DNA of 64,000 nucleotides from Cladocopium goreaui (lineage: Eukaryota > Sar > Dinophyceae > Suessiales > Symbiodiniaceae), in contig CAMXCT020006639.1 of NCBI GenBank assembly GCA_947184155.2, forward strand, positions 297,824 to 361,823, written 5' to 3'. The notes beneath the pieces were generated by a model. The model had not been told where the DNA came from and made no database searches. It saw nothing but the letters and a program-made list of their open reading frames with translations. The position numbers were made by a program, and so were the translations under genes. Positions within the stretch are counted from its first letter, which is position 1. Each line of letters begins with the position of its first letter. This document shows positions 11,309 through 21,903 of this stretch, one piece after another.

Positions 11309-12570
11309 ATGGCCAATCGACCTCCACCACCGCCGAATTCAGCTGGCATGGAATGCTACCCTGGGACCGATATGACTGGAGTGGAAATGGAGCTTTTGAG
11401 GGAATTGATGCGCAAGGCAGAGCGCAACCAGATGATGACACAGACTCTGTCTTTGCACCAATTAGAACATAAGCATGCTCCTGACCCGCGTCAGGCTGAA
11501 TGCAATGCACAGAAGGCCGCAGGACAATGGCCAGGATGGAAGGGAAATGGACCGCCTCCAAAGAGTGTGAACCCGCCTGCATCGTCTGGGCGACCACCCA
11601 AGATGAACTATGACCCTGACGATGACCCGTGGGCCGCAATTCCAACTGCACCGAAGGCTGATCCGCCTGTTTTGCAGATCTTTGGGAATGTCCAGCAAGG
11701 CACACCGCCAATTAATCTTCCACCTGCTGCCACTGCAATGCCTAAGTCTGGATTCCCAGAACATTCAGCTGCCGCTATGGGGACAGAAGCAGTGTTTCCA
11801 CCAGCAAAGGCTTCTGCTCCTACTGCACCAGAGAATTCAGCAGCGAAACAGCTGCCTATTCCGAAAGCAAGCGGGCCCAACAAAGCAGCCAGGAATTCGA
11901 CTCCCAAGATTGAAGAGGTACCGGAAGAAGCTGATGGGGACGGCACTGGTGGACGCATGGATGAAAGCTTTAAGAGGAATCGAGATGTTTTTGAGGATGA
12001 CGACGAACTCTTTGGCTTTGAGTATATTCCTGCAGACGTCTCACCGCCGTGGTTCCCGAATCACCTGTGGGGAATTCCAACCACAATTCAGCACAATGCA
12101 ACGGATTGGAATGACAAGAGTTGGTAACCTATTAGTCCATGCTATCCATTCATTCCCGTGACATTGAAGCCCCTCAACAACGTCCCTTTGATTCCAGTGC
12201 TGTGCAAGGAATCAAGAAAGTTCGTGGGCCAGCACTACTAATCAATCGTGACATACATGAGTTCACCAATACTTTTGTCAGCGAGGGTGGGACCTGGAAG
12301 TTCGGCCGAAGAGGGTAACAGAGGATCTCTGTCCGATGAGACTGAGATAACCGTTTCTGACATACCTCATGAATACATATAAGACCGTGGACAGCCGCCT
12401 TCACAAAGACAAACCACGATGATGAGGCCGGGCAATATGCAAAGTGGATTTTGGCACACTATACGTCCAAGATCACAGCTACGCCCAAGTCGCAAGCTCC
12501 AGATCTTGCCGCTTTCCTCAAGAAGATGAGAGTGGATGTGTTTTTGTATGCAACGACGGCGTACCGCAGG
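11309..12570 (+). pseudogene. extra ORF between pol and 3' LTR, function unknown
   Basis: An ATG at 11309 in good context (GCCATGG) opens 272 codons to 12127. The product is rich in Pro, Ala and Asn. It has an N-terminal helical stretch (MELLRELMRKAERNQ), Pro/Lys linkers and an acidic C-terminal part (FEDDDELFGFEYIP). Coding character continues past the stop in shifted frames: 12139-12318, then about 12314-12379, then 12410-12570, where a helical basic segment (YAKWILAHYTSKI, DLAAFLKKMRVDVFLY) runs into the scaffold gap. The original protein was therefore over 400 residues and is incomplete here. I recognise no family, signal peptide or membrane span. It lies where env-like genes occur in other LTR elements, but nothing in it looks like an envelope protein. 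Confidence 0.6.
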
Positions 12571-12670
12571 NNNNNNNNNNNNNNNNNNNNNNNNNNNNNN
12601 NNNNNNNNNNNNNNNNNNNNNNNNNNNNNNNNNNNNNNNNNNNNNNNNNNNNNNNNNNNNNNNNNNNNNN
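12571..12670. other. assembly gap (100 N)
   Basis: Exactly 100 N bases, the usual placeholder for a scaffold gap of unknown size. It interrupts the extra ORF inside the copia element, so the real element length is uncertain. Confidence 0.99.
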
Positions 12671-13034
12671 GTGCATGCTGATAATTTTTTTTGCATGATG
12701 ATGCAGCGATGACTGCATAAATCAATGTATCTTTGTCAGATCTATGTCAGTCTGAAATTCTGGACTTCTGGTTTTGCTGGAGTGATTTTTTTGGATATAC
12801 AGTGCAAATCGAGATGATACAATTCAATGCAATCACTGCACGTGGCACTGTCTATAACGAGGTTTTTAGAGTTCACTGCAACTGGAACGGGATCGGGCTG
12901 GCAATCTGATTGAATTCAACAGTACTTCATATGTATTTTTGATGCAACGGTCTGGATACTATACCCTTTGAGGTGGACTTTCTGGACAAGCTGATACATA
13001 CTGCATGGTCAATGTATTCTTGCAACGTCACAGC
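12671..13034 (+). other. 3' untranslated part of the copia element
   Basis: No coding frame of note. The sequence between the gap and the polypurine tract is AT-rich with several TTTTTTGGAT-type stretches and leads directly to the 3' LTR. Confidence 0.5.
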
Positions 13035-13043
13035 AAGAGGGGG
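13035..13043 (+). promoter_or_regulatory. polypurine tract
   Basis: AAGAGGGGG immediately precedes the 3' LTR start at 13044, the expected position of the plus-strand cDNA primer. It is absent in front of the 5' LTR, where the flank reads CTCGACAG, so it belongs to the element interior. Confidence 0.8.
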
Positions 13044-13886
13044 TATGAAAGTATATGGATATACCCGGTGTGCTGTGACTATGTTTGGAGTGGAATGCAT
13101 GCTGCATTTTACTCTGGAATTTGTATCCAAATAGCTGGCTGATGTGATGAGATTTGTTTTTGCCAAGTCTCGCCTACGGACGAGGTACAAGTCATTGTTT
13201 TTGGTATTTTCTGGAAAGCTGCATGATGCCATCATGTCTGGACGAGTTTCGTTGACGGTTGAGAACGTTTTCATGGAGAACATTTTTCAAGAATGTGTTT
13301 TTGGACGTTGACGGTGAGGATGATGTTTTTGGAAATCGTTTGGAATTTGTTTTGCCTCGCATGATGTATTTGCTCGACAACAACAACTTCCAAACTGCAC
13401 TTTATTTCAACAGGTTTTGCATGTCAACGTTTTGAACATGGTTGAGATGGTTTTTGTGGAGAACGTTTATTTCTGGACTGGCGTCGTTTTGCAGAATACT
13501 GGAAAGATGCATTTGCAACATATGCAAATGCATGTGGAAGTGGATGAGTTTATTTTCGTTTTGCTTCAGCTGGAATTTGGGATATGATACTCTGGAAGTG
13601 AAGTGCATGTTGCATGCGCTCAATGGTTCAAGCATGTTGCACGACAGAATAAAAGAGACAAGGACAACACGGCACAGAGGCTGGCAGACAGCCTAAGACA
13701 CTTTACCTGTCTTTTCGTGTGTTGCGAGAAAAAGGTGAGAGCGAGGTCAAGTGAGAATTTGTGGGTTTTTGACTTGCGTGTGTTGCAAGTTTATTCATCG
13801 GCATTGCCGCTTAGGCTCGGACCCCAACGCGTAGGATTGGCGTTCGCGAGCGTCGCGGCTAGTGGTTGTAAGCCTGAATTTTCGCA
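13044..13886 (+). repeat. 3' LTR
   Basis: Second copy of the 843-base LTR, ending TTCGCA at 13886. It differs from the 5' copy by five transitions and two one-base indels (an extra A near 13732 and one T fewer near 13780). The right flank begins GTAGCC and belongs to an antisense protease relic, unlike the left flank. Confidence 0.92.
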
Positions 13887-14670
13887 GTAGCCACCTAACG
13901 CCTTACTGTCCTGCAGCACTGACCTGAAGGCTGACAAGTTCATGAATGCACCAGAGTCAAGAAGCCACCAAGAAGCATCGGTGTTGTCTGCGACCTGTGA
14001 AAGCAGAGGTCGCAAAAACTCAAAATAAGGTTCAATCTGTTGTTCAACCGAAACCTCACTGTGGTCGTCAAACCAATCATGTGCACGCACCAAAACGACT
14101 TTCATCGGTACAGTGGCACACAAGTCTCGGCTGGGGTCATTAACAAAACGTGTCCTCCAAGTTGGAACTGTCACCAAGTCCAACTTCATCTCCACACTTC
14201 AAACCACAAAACCATGGCTCATGAGTGCAGCTGTCGCAACTCCTTGCCAGGACACAATCCATGTCAGCCTCTTCAGTTCTCACTACTTCTGACTCACAAG
14301 TACAGCTGTCGCAACCTCTTGCCAGCACACAACCCGTGTCAGTCAGCTCATCTTTCTCTTCTGACTCATGAGTACAGCTGTTGCAACTCCTTGCCAGCAC
14401 ACAACCCATGTCAGTCAGCTCATCTCTTTTAACTCATGAGTACAGCTGTCGCAACTCCTTTTTTTTTCCTCGAGTTTGCCCGATGTCACAGCTGTCGCAA
14501 CTCTTTGCCAGCACACAACCCGTGTCAGCCAACTCACTCTCAAAGTCTTTGCAATCAACCACAAGCCTATTTTCGGTTTCTATGTCAGCAACCTCATGCT
14601 CATGCACAAACCTAAGACCTCCAGTGGTTTCACATGTCATGTCAAACAACAAAGGATTTATGATCATGCT
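13887..14670 (-). pseudogene. antisense Gag-protease relic of a second copia-like element
   Basis: Read on the minus strand from about 14670 down, this is the end of a Gag and start of a protease. A Cys-containing tandem region (see 14221-14560) is followed by an acidic linker and the retropepsin site WWLLDSGA (about 13950-13973). The next residues run directly into SAFRSVLQDS. The related relic at 30100-30412 has about nine more residues between them, so there is a small in-frame deletion here. Homology stops after the GGY at 13888, where the LTR element begins. At least one frame shift occurs near 14150. The paralogue at 30253 shows the same CCTGCAGCACTGACCTGAAG segment on the same strand. 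Non-functional. Confidence 0.75.
14221..14560 (-). repeat. tandem Cys-rich coding repeat in the Gag relic
   Basis: Five imperfect units, each containing CAGCTGTCGCAACTC on the plus strand, start at 14228, 14303, 14375, 14443 and 14489 (spacing 75, 72, 68 and 46). On the minus strand they encode a repeated CVLARSCDSCTHESE-type peptide. The fourth-to-fifth junction is altered by a CTTTTTTTTTCCTCGAGTTT segment. A very similar TTTCCTCGAGTTTGGCCGAT occurs at about 19672, so it may be a dispersed sequence. Confidence 0.6.
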
Positions 14671-14904
14671 GCCGACACTGCCAGTCTTTTGGACATCAGA
14701 CCTATTGTCGTGACTTGCACTCGGTTCCGCACTTTGGACTGTTCCCTGTTGCCAGGTATACCCATACCCGTCGCAATACCATCCAGAACCATCGTCCCAC
14801 TATGTCTGCGAAACTCTCCATTGAGGGGCTGGATCCGAGCCACCATCTTCGAAGGTACCCTTCAAGGGGGCTTGAAGAGTCTCTTTTGCGGCGGGGAGGG
14901 GGCA
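14671..14904. other. no gene seen
   Basis: Short unique stretch between the Gag relic and the AAGCCCCCTTG array. Open frames on both strands have no recognisable motif. Confidence 0.4.
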
Positions 14905-15400
14905 CGAAGGTGAGAAGGGCTTGAAGCCCCCTTGAAGCCCCCTTGAAGCCCTTCTCAAGCCCCCTTGAAACCCTTCTCAAGCCCCCTTGAAGCCCCTTGA
15001 AGCCCTTCTCAAGCCCCCTTCAAGCCCCCTTGAAGCCCCCTTCACCTTGAAGCCCCCTTCAAGCTCTTCTCAAGCCCCCCTTGAAGCCTCCTTGAAGTCC
15101 TTCTCAAGCCCCCTTGAAGCCCCCTTGAAGCCCCCTTCACCTTGAAGCCCCCTTCAAGCTCTTCTCAAGCCCCCTTGAAGCCCCCTTGAAGCCTCCTTGA
15201 AGTCCTTCTTTCAAGCCCCTTGAAGCCCCCTCAAGCAAGCCACCTTCGAAGCCCTTCTTCAGCCCCCTTGAAGCCCCTTGAAGCCCCCTTGAGCCCTTCT
15301 CAACCCTCTTAAAGCCACCTTGAAAGGTCTCAAGCCGCGAAGCTTTCTTCAAGCCTTCTGAAAGCCCCCTCCGCCCCTGAACCCCGTCCAAGCCCTTCCC
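14905..15400 (+). repeat. AAGCCCCCTTG-type tandem array, left copy
   Basis: Dense irregular tandem repeat of CCCCCTTGAAGC with variants CCCTTCTCAAGC and CCCTTCACCTTGAAGC. The core CTTGAAG/CTTCAAG is nearly palindromic. Open frames inside encode only GLKGASRGLE-type peptides and are artefacts. The same array, same orientation, recurs at 17815-18310. Confidence 0.8.
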
Positions 15401-15511
15401 AAAGGGCTTTTTCTGTGTAAAACTTCTTGTGCGACAACTTCCGAGCCCTAACTCCTGTGTAACAACGGCTGTTTAAGATGATTAAATGATGTAGCTGAGT
15501 ACTGACTGTAG
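15401..15511. other. short unique junction between two arrays
   Basis: About 110 bases of non-repetitive sequence separate the CCCTTGAAGC array from the 57-bp satellite. No feature is recognised. Confidence 0.4.
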
Positions 15512-17735
15512 GAAATAAAGAGTTAGATGTTAGATTATGGCATAGTGGATGGCAAGGGAAGAGAAGTTTAAATAAAGAATTCGATTTTAGATCATGGCGT
15601 TGTGGAAGGCAAGGGGGGGAAGTTTAAATAAAGACTTAAAATTTAGATCATGGCATTGTGGAAGGCAAGGGGGGGAAGTTTAAATAAAGAATTCGATTTT
15701 AGATCATGGCATTGTGGAAGGCAAGGGGGGGAAGTTTAAATAAAGACTTAGAATTTAGATCATGGCATTGTGGAAGGCAAGGGGGTGGAAGTTTAAATAA
15801 AGAGTTAGGTTTTAGATCATGGCATAGTGGAAGGCAAGGGGGGGGAAGTTTAAATAAAGAGTTAGATTTTAGATTTAAGGCATAGTGGATGGCAAGGGAA
15901 CGGAAGTTTAAATAAAGAGTTCGGTTTTAGATCATGGCATTGTGGAAGGCAAGGGGGGGAAAAGTTTACCATGGCATGGTGCAAAGGCAGGGGGGGGGAA
16001 GTTCAAATAAAGACTTAGAATTTAGATCATGGCATTGTGGAAGGCAAGGGGTTGGAAGTTTAAATGAAGAGTTAGGTTTTAGATCATGGCATAGTGGAAG
16101 GCAAGGGGGGGGAAGTTTAAATAAAGAGTTAGATTTTAGATTATGGCATAGTGGATGGCAAGGGGGGGAAGTTTAAATAAAGACTTCGAATTTAGATCAT
16201 GGCATTGTGGAAGGCAAGGGGGGGAAAAGTTTAAATAAAGAATTCGATTTTAGATCATGGCATTGTGGAAGGCAAGGGGGGGAAGTTTAAATAAAGACTT
16301 AGAATTTAGATCATGGCATTGTGGAAGGCAAGGGGGGGAACAGTTTAAATAAAGAATTCGATTTTAGATCATGGCATTGTGGAAGGCAAGGGGGGGAAGT
16401 TTAAATAAAGACTTAGAATTTAGATCATGGCATTGTGGAAGGCAAGGGGGTGGAAGTTTAAATAAAGAGTTAGGTTTTAGATCATGGCATTGTGGAAGGC
16501 AAGGGGGGGGAAGTTTAAATAAAGAGTTAGATTTTAGATTTTGGCATAGTGGATGGCAAGGGAACGGAAGTTTAAATAAAGAGTTCGATTTTAGATCATG
16601 GCATGGAAGGCAAGGGAAGAGAAGTTTAAATAAAGAGTTAGTTTTTAGATCATGGCATTGTGGAAGGCAAGGGGGGGAAAAGTTTGAATAAAGAATTCGA
16701 TTTTAGATCATGGCGTTGTGGAAGGCAAGGGGGGGAAGTTTAAATAAATACTTAGAATTTAGATCATGGCATTGTGGAAGGCAAGGGGGGGAAAAGTTTA
16801 AATAAAGAATTCGATTTTAGATCATGGCATTGTGGAAGGCAAGGGGGGGAAGTTTAAATAAAGACTTAGAATTTAGATCATGGCATTGTGGAAGGCAAGG
16901 GGGGGAACAGTTTAAATAAAGAATTCGATTTTAGATCATGGCATTGTGGAAGGCAAGGGGGGGAAGTTTAAATAAAGACTTAGAATTTAGATCATGGCAT
17001 TGTGGAAGGCAAGGGGGGGAAGTTTAAATAAAGAGTTAGGTTTTAGATCATGGCATAGTGGAAGGCAAGGGGGGGAATTTAAATAAAGAGTTAGATTTTA
17101 GATTATGGCATAGTGGATGGCAAGGGAAGGGAAGTTTAAATAGAGAGGTAGGTTTTAGATCATGGCGTTGTGGAAGGCAAGGGGGGGGAAGTTTAAATAA
17201 AGAATTCGATTTTAGATCATGGCATTGTGGAAAGGCAAGGGGGGGGAAGTTTAAATAAAGAATTCGATTTTAGATCATGGCATTGTGGAAAGGCAAGGGG
17301 GGGAAGTTTAAATAAAGAGTTAGGTTTTAGATCATGGCATAGTGGAAGGCAAGGGGGGGAAGTTTAAATAAAGAGTTAGGTTTTAGATCATGAGTTGGAT
17401 TTGGCATTGTGGAAGGAAAAGGGGGGGAAGTTTAAATAAAGAGTTCGATTTTAGATCATGGCACTGTGGAAGGCAAGGGAAGAGAAGTTTAAATAAAGAA
17501 TTCGATTTTAGATCATGGCATTGTGGAAGGCAAGGGGGGGAAAAGTTTAAATAAAGAATTCGATTTTAGATCATGGCATTGTGGAAGGCAAGGGGGGGAC
17601 TGTGGAAGGCAAGGGGGGGAAAAGTTGAAATAAAGAGTTCGATTTTAGATCATGGCATGGAAGGCAAGGGAAGAGAAGTTTAAATAAAGAGTTAGATTTT
17701 AGATCATGACATTGTGGAAGGCAGGAGGGGGGCGC
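15512..17735 (+). repeat. 57-bp satellite array, about 39 units
   Basis: Unit: AAGTTTAAATAAAGAATTCG, then ATTTTAGATCATGGCATTG, then TGGAAGGCAAGGGGGGG. Two forms alternate over long stretches: one with GAATTCGATTTTAG and one with GACTTAGAATTTAG, a dimeric higher-order pattern of about 114 bp. Because 57 is 19 codons and one frame has no stop, repeated GSLNKELDFRSWHCGRQGG-like ORFs appear; they are artefacts. Every unit carries a run of five to nine G, and some units have GGAACGG or GGGAAGAG instead. It is a plus-oriented satellite with no known function. Confidence 0.9.
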
Positions 17736-17814
17736 AAGTGAGTAGGCTGGGGGGCGCAAGTGAGTATTGGAGGTGCAAGTGATCGGTTTGAGGCGCAAGT
17801 GATCAGGCGGCGCA

Positions 17815-18310
17815 ACCTTCTCAAAAACTTCTCAAGCCGCTTCCAGCCTTTCTCAAGCACCTTTCGAACCTTGCTCAAACCCCCTTCAAACCTTTCTGAA
17901 GCCCCCTTGAAGCCCTTTGAAGCCCTTCTGAAGCCCCCACCAAGCTGCCTTGAAGCCCTCTTCACCTTCAAAGCCCTTCTCAAGCCCCTGAAGCCCTTCT
18001 GAAGCCCCCCTTCAAGCCCCCTTGAAGCCCCCTTCACCTTGAAGCCCCATTGAAGCCCTTCTCAAGCCCGCTTGAAGCCCCTTGAAGCCCTTCTCAAGCC
18101 CCCTTGAAGCCCTTCTGAAGCCCCCTTCAAGCTCTCTTCGAAGCCTTCACCTTCAAGCCCCCTTCAAGCCCTTCTCAAGCCCCCTTGAAGCCCCCTTAAA
18201 GCCCTTCTCAAGCCGCCTTGAAGCCCCCCTTGAAGCCCTTCTCAAGCCCCCTTGAAGCCCCCTTCAAGCCCTTGAAGGCTTCACAAAGGTGAAGCCCCCT
18301 TCAAGCCTTC
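17815..18310 (+). repeat. AAGCCCCCTTG-type tandem array, right copy
   Basis: Same repeat and orientation as 14905-15400 (CCCCTTGAAGC, CCCTTCTCAAGC, CACCTTGAAG). With the left copy it brackets the 57-bp satellite, suggesting that the satellite arose or was inserted within one original array. Confidence 0.8.
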
Positions 18311-18380
18311 TGAAGGTGAAGGGTACTGTTCGTTTTAGTCTTCGGATCCTTCCTGCAAATCTGACAAGCTCACTTTCTGA

Positions 18381-18558
18381 ACACACTACACTCGGGACTT
18401 TTTTTTGTGGTCAGCGCCCGTTGCCTTTCGGCGGGTCGCACTTGAGACTCCCGAGTGGACCAGCAGGGATTCGAACTACCACCCGCAGTCTGTCAGCGCT
18501 GGCAAGACCAACGCATACCAACTGAGCCATCGGGTCGCGTACACACTACACTCGGGAC
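18381..18558 (-). mobile_element. tRNA-derived SINE with 18-bp target duplication
   Basis: An 18-base direct repeat, ACACACTACACTCGGGAC, lies at 18381-18398 and again at 18541-18558. Between them (18399-18540), read on the minus strand, is a short element. It starts with a tRNA-like head having a box A (TGGCTCAGTTGGTA, 18516-18529) and a box B (GTTCGAATCC, 18467-18476). A possible anticodon stem-loop has GTCTTGC in the loop. A unique tail (GCGACCCGCCGAAAGGC, then a GGGCGC stretch) ends in eight A. RNA polymerase III boxes, an A tail and a long target duplication are the definition of a tRNA-derived SINE moved by a LINE. The acceptor and T stems are too degenerate for a working tRNA. Confidence 0.82.
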
Positions 18559-20782
18559 ATTCCTTTTTTTTGGTTTGTGGAGCTTTCTCCCTGACGCCTG
18601 TTCACTAGGCCACAAGCAGTCAAATTTTCTAAAAGTACCTGGAAATAGGAGTTGTCGAGCCGATGTTATGCGCGGCCCTCAGCCAGCAGGAGCCACCAGA
18701 GTCATGCAGACCGCGACGCTGCCAGCTGGACTGGCCTTCCAACTACAGTCTACTGCGGCATGCTTACACCATAATGGGTCTCCAACCTACTGGAGCCACG
18801 CGAGTAACTTTGGAAGTCATCATACCACACCAACAGGATTGACTCCAGAAAAGTGGAAACAGACTGCAACTCTGTGCCCAGTGGATGAGCCGTCGAATTA
18901 TAGCGTCCTCAGACTGTGGCACACGACCAAGATTCCACCAGTATACCGCACAACTCAAGCAGCAAATAATGCAGCACCGTCACATGGTTTCGCACTGGGA
19001 AATCAATCGCATCAGGTTTGCAAGTGGGGTACTCTTTCAGCGACCAGCTCACTGTGCTCCAGAGGTGCAACATGTGCGAGAACGGGAATTTCCCGATCGG
19101 CGGTTACGCAAGAAAACGCCGGAGTCTGGGTAGTCTTTCAGGCCGTCTCCTTTGCAATTGGGAACAGCTGGACTGACACTCTCCAAGCTGATGAACAACA
19201 TTACCTTGAAGATACTATGCGGGGTATGACATAGCGACCCCGCCTCCTTTTCGTCTCCACTCCTTCCTTGACTTGACGTGTACTTTTTACACCTTTTTGG
19301 TGCCCAGTGCCACTTGTCCCTCAGCACCGCTTAGTGATTTGCTCCCACTTGCTTTGCTTTGTGGCGGTCTTTTGCTCGCCCTCGTGGTCCTGCCCTCTCC
19401 TGGACCATTTTTGTTTTAGGCCGTGCTTTCCTTGCCCTCTGTTTGTTTTTTTGGTTCTGTTCCTTGGTTCCTCTCTTGTTTTGACTCTTTTGTTTCGTTT
19501 CTCTCTGTTTGTGTTTCGGCCTGTTGTTTTGCGGTTGTCTTCTCTGCGGCCTCTGTGTGCCTCCTCTGGTGTTGCTGGGTTTCCGTTTTTGCTGTTTTTG
19601 TTGTGCTGTGTGGTGGCTCCCCTCCCCCGCTGGCTGTCTGACCTGGCCCCTGGTGTTTTTCTGTGTTTTTTTTCCTCGAGTTTGGCCGATGTCGCACTAA
19701 AGGCTCGGTCCTTATATGAGCGTGAGCATACAAAGAAATTTGTACAGGGACAAGTCCATTGGATTAGGCAAATCGATCAAACCAACACACAACCACAAAA
19801 AACCACAAACAAAAAACGACGACAGGCAAATCTCCCAGCCAGACTTGCGTTTCGCCAGCGGAGAAACAAAGCAAACAGCAAAACCAAAAAACAAACCAAA
19901 ACGGGGCCAGAGCCCAACCAGAACACCCACGTACAGGGGAGGCCCCACAAGCGGGGCCCAAAACAATTGCTACTTTTAACTCTCAGATTTGGAGCCTCAC
20001 CATCAACCTTGTTTTCAGTCCATCAATGCACGCGAACAGCATCCAGCGTGGGCCTCACCACGGGCAGCTGCTTTTGCCTTTGGAGCAGCTTTCGCTTGCA
20101 CTTTTGGAGCCATCGACAACTACAGGATACGGCCTAGCACGACACTGCTAAAGTCTGCAGCCTGCGCTCACGAAATCTCCAAACATGTCCAGGTACGCAG
20201 CAGCGACAAAGACATCAAGCAAACTAGGATGAAAACAAAAACAAATGTTGCTCCCCCCGTCAACCCCCTTCTGAGCAATGTTGCGGCTCTGTGGGCATCT
20301 GGTCGTGTCAATGGACATCAGTCAACACCTGGGCTTGCGCAAGGCTTGAAACAACATTGCTAGGTTGGGGTTGGAGGGGAAGTTGAAAAGCCAGTAAATC
20401 AACAGAGTGGCTGAGAAGCGCATCCTATCACCTCGATCTGGAGTCCTTATTTGACTCTAAGGAAACCAGCTGTGAACCTTTCTCAACACCGGCCAAAACT
20501 ATTTCTTCGCATATATGATATCCACGTATAAATGCATATACAAACATCATTTTATGCCAGTACGGACACGCCGACCTAGAAGTCAACACGTCCAACCAAG
20601 TCACGTGTCCAAAAAACGTGTCCAAAAACAAAACTGCACAACACTCTTTCACTGAACTCTGATGCGATTCACAATGCAACGTCTTTTTGTCACCTTTGCA
20701 GTTGGGAAACCTCAATGCCGGATCCCGTCGTCTGCCAGTTTAAAAGAGCTAGTGAATCAAGTGAGAAGTGCCCTATTACCGC
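18559..20782. other. no supported gene; pyrimidine-rich stretch at 19300-19690
   Basis: Several frames are open (for example 18455-19234 and 19307-20137) but none shows a domain or exon-like pattern. 19300-19690 is strongly T/C-biased on the plus strand (TTTTGCTCGCCCTCG, GTTTGTTTTTTTGG), which alone explains the Leu/Phe-rich and, antisense, Lys/Glu-rich frames. Near 20050-20110 the minus strand could encode an Ala/Lys-rich peptide resembling the one starting at 22719, and both sites have a CAGGGGAGGCCC sequence nearby, so this may be a diverged copy of the same repeat. Confidence 0.4.
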
Positions 20783-21146
20783 ACCGGTCTTTAAGATGTA
20801 CCACACCCCTGGTGTTTAAGGTGAAACCACACCGGTGTTTAAGATGTGCCACACCCCTGGTGTTTAAGGTGAAACCACACCGGTGTTTAAGGTGCACCAC
20901 ACCCCTGGTGTTTAAGGTGAACCACACCGGTGTTTGAGGTGTACCACACCCCTGGTGTTTAAGGTGAACCACACCGGTGTTTAAGGTGACCACACCCTGG
21001 TGTTTAAGGTGGTTCCGGTGTTTAAGGTGTACCACACCCTTGGTGTTTAAGGTGAACCACACCGGTGTTTAAGGTGTACCACACCCCTAGTGTTTAAGGT
21101 GAACCACACCGGTGTTTAAGGTGTACCACACCCCTGGTGTTTAAGG
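20783..21146 (+). repeat. 47-bp tandem array, copy 1
   Basis: Alternating half-units CACACCGGTGTTTAAGGTG and CACCCCTGGTGTTTAAGGTG with short TACC or AACC joints, full period about 47. The half-units contain the palindromes CACCGGTG and GGTGTACC. Several units near 20800-20900 and 20990-21030 are irregular. The array is followed by GTACACCCCACCTGCAACC and CCACCTACGACCCTTCC repeats, identical in kind to those after copy 2. Confidence 0.85.
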
Positions 21147-21320
21147 TACACCCCACCTGCAACCCTGCAAGCCCGCCTACGACCCTCAAACCTCCACCTA
21201 CAACCCTTCCAGGTCACACCTACGACCCTCAAATCCCCTTGTAGGGAGCGTGTCCACGACCCACAAACCTCCACCTACGACCCTTCCAGGTCACACCTAC
21301 AACCCTGAAATCCGCACATG
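21147..21320 (+). repeat. CCACCTACGACCCT-rich flank, duplicated at 25167
   Basis: Short degenerate repeats of CACCTACGACCCTTCCAGG and CCCTCAAATCCCC, including a CTTGTAGGGAGCG box, occur here and again at about 25167-25360. The pair marks a duplicated locus that includes the neighbouring 47-bp array. No gene is seen in it. Confidence 0.7.
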
Positions 21321-21903
21321 GAAGGAAGAGAAGAGGGCGTCGCGTCGCGTGGACAAAATCGCGCAAAGGTGGAAGGACGAAAAAACACAAACGCAGGTCA
21401 ATAGGGTTTTTCGGCTTACAATGCACTCTGCCTGTATGTAAAACAAAGTCATTTGCACGCAAATAACACCGCTTTTGCGCTATGCAGTCGAAAGCAAGCC
21501 CAGGCAAGCCAACTGCACAATGACTGAGGTCAGGACAAGACTCTGCTTGAACCTGCGCTAGAAAAAGACGTTCCTGGAAGCTGATGCAGAAAAAGATATT
21601 GAATTCAGCGCAATGCACAGAACTGTCACTCCTGAGACGAGCAGTGTTCAAAAGCCTTGGCCGATTGCAGACTCGCAACTGTGCCCTTGTCTGCGTTGCG
21701 TAGTTCCAGTGCTTGTAATTTACGACGTTTCGTGCTTGCAGGCAAGAAAAATCTTGGTACTTTTCAGAATGGGCAGCCTTGCTCTCCCCAAAACACAAAA
21801 CTCATTGTAAATTGCAACGTTGCGTGGTGTGTTGTATCCTGTTATGGGTTGTTTGTCATTTTGTGTCTTTAAACGTTGCATGGTAATGCATGAGCTGTAG
21901 CTG

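Larger units (their letters stand above)
2014..13886 (+). mobile_element. Ty1/copia-type LTR retrotransposon, about 11.9 kb
   Basis: A complete LTR-to-LTR element on the plus strand. In order it has a 5' LTR (2014-2856), tRNA primer site (2857), Gag with zinc knuckles, aspartic protease, integrase, reverse transcriptase with the YVDD motif, RNase H, a C-terminal methyltransferase-like domain (to 10607), an extra ORF (11309-12570), a scaffold gap, a polypurine tract (13035) and a 3' LTR (13044-13886). Integrase lying before RT is the defining copia (Pseudoviridae) order. The two LTRs differ at only five sites (all transitions) plus two one-base indels, so the insertion is recent. The frame is nevertheless shifted near 3115, 6318, 6570, 8652 and 9468, so this copy, or its assembly, is not intact. 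The flanks do not share a clean 5-bp target duplication. Confidence 0.93.

Noticed and set aside
11309..12570. Envelope gene
   Set aside because: Right position for env, but no signal peptide, membrane span or cleavage motif; only Pro-rich and acidic sequence.
18459..18534. Minus-strand tRNA gene
   Set aside because: Box A and box B are present, but acceptor and T stems do not pair well and the element ends in an A tail with a target duplication, so it is a SINE.
19307..20137. 276-codon frame
   Set aside because: The first part is pyrimidine-biased low-complexity DNA and the second an A/C-rich stretch; no domain.
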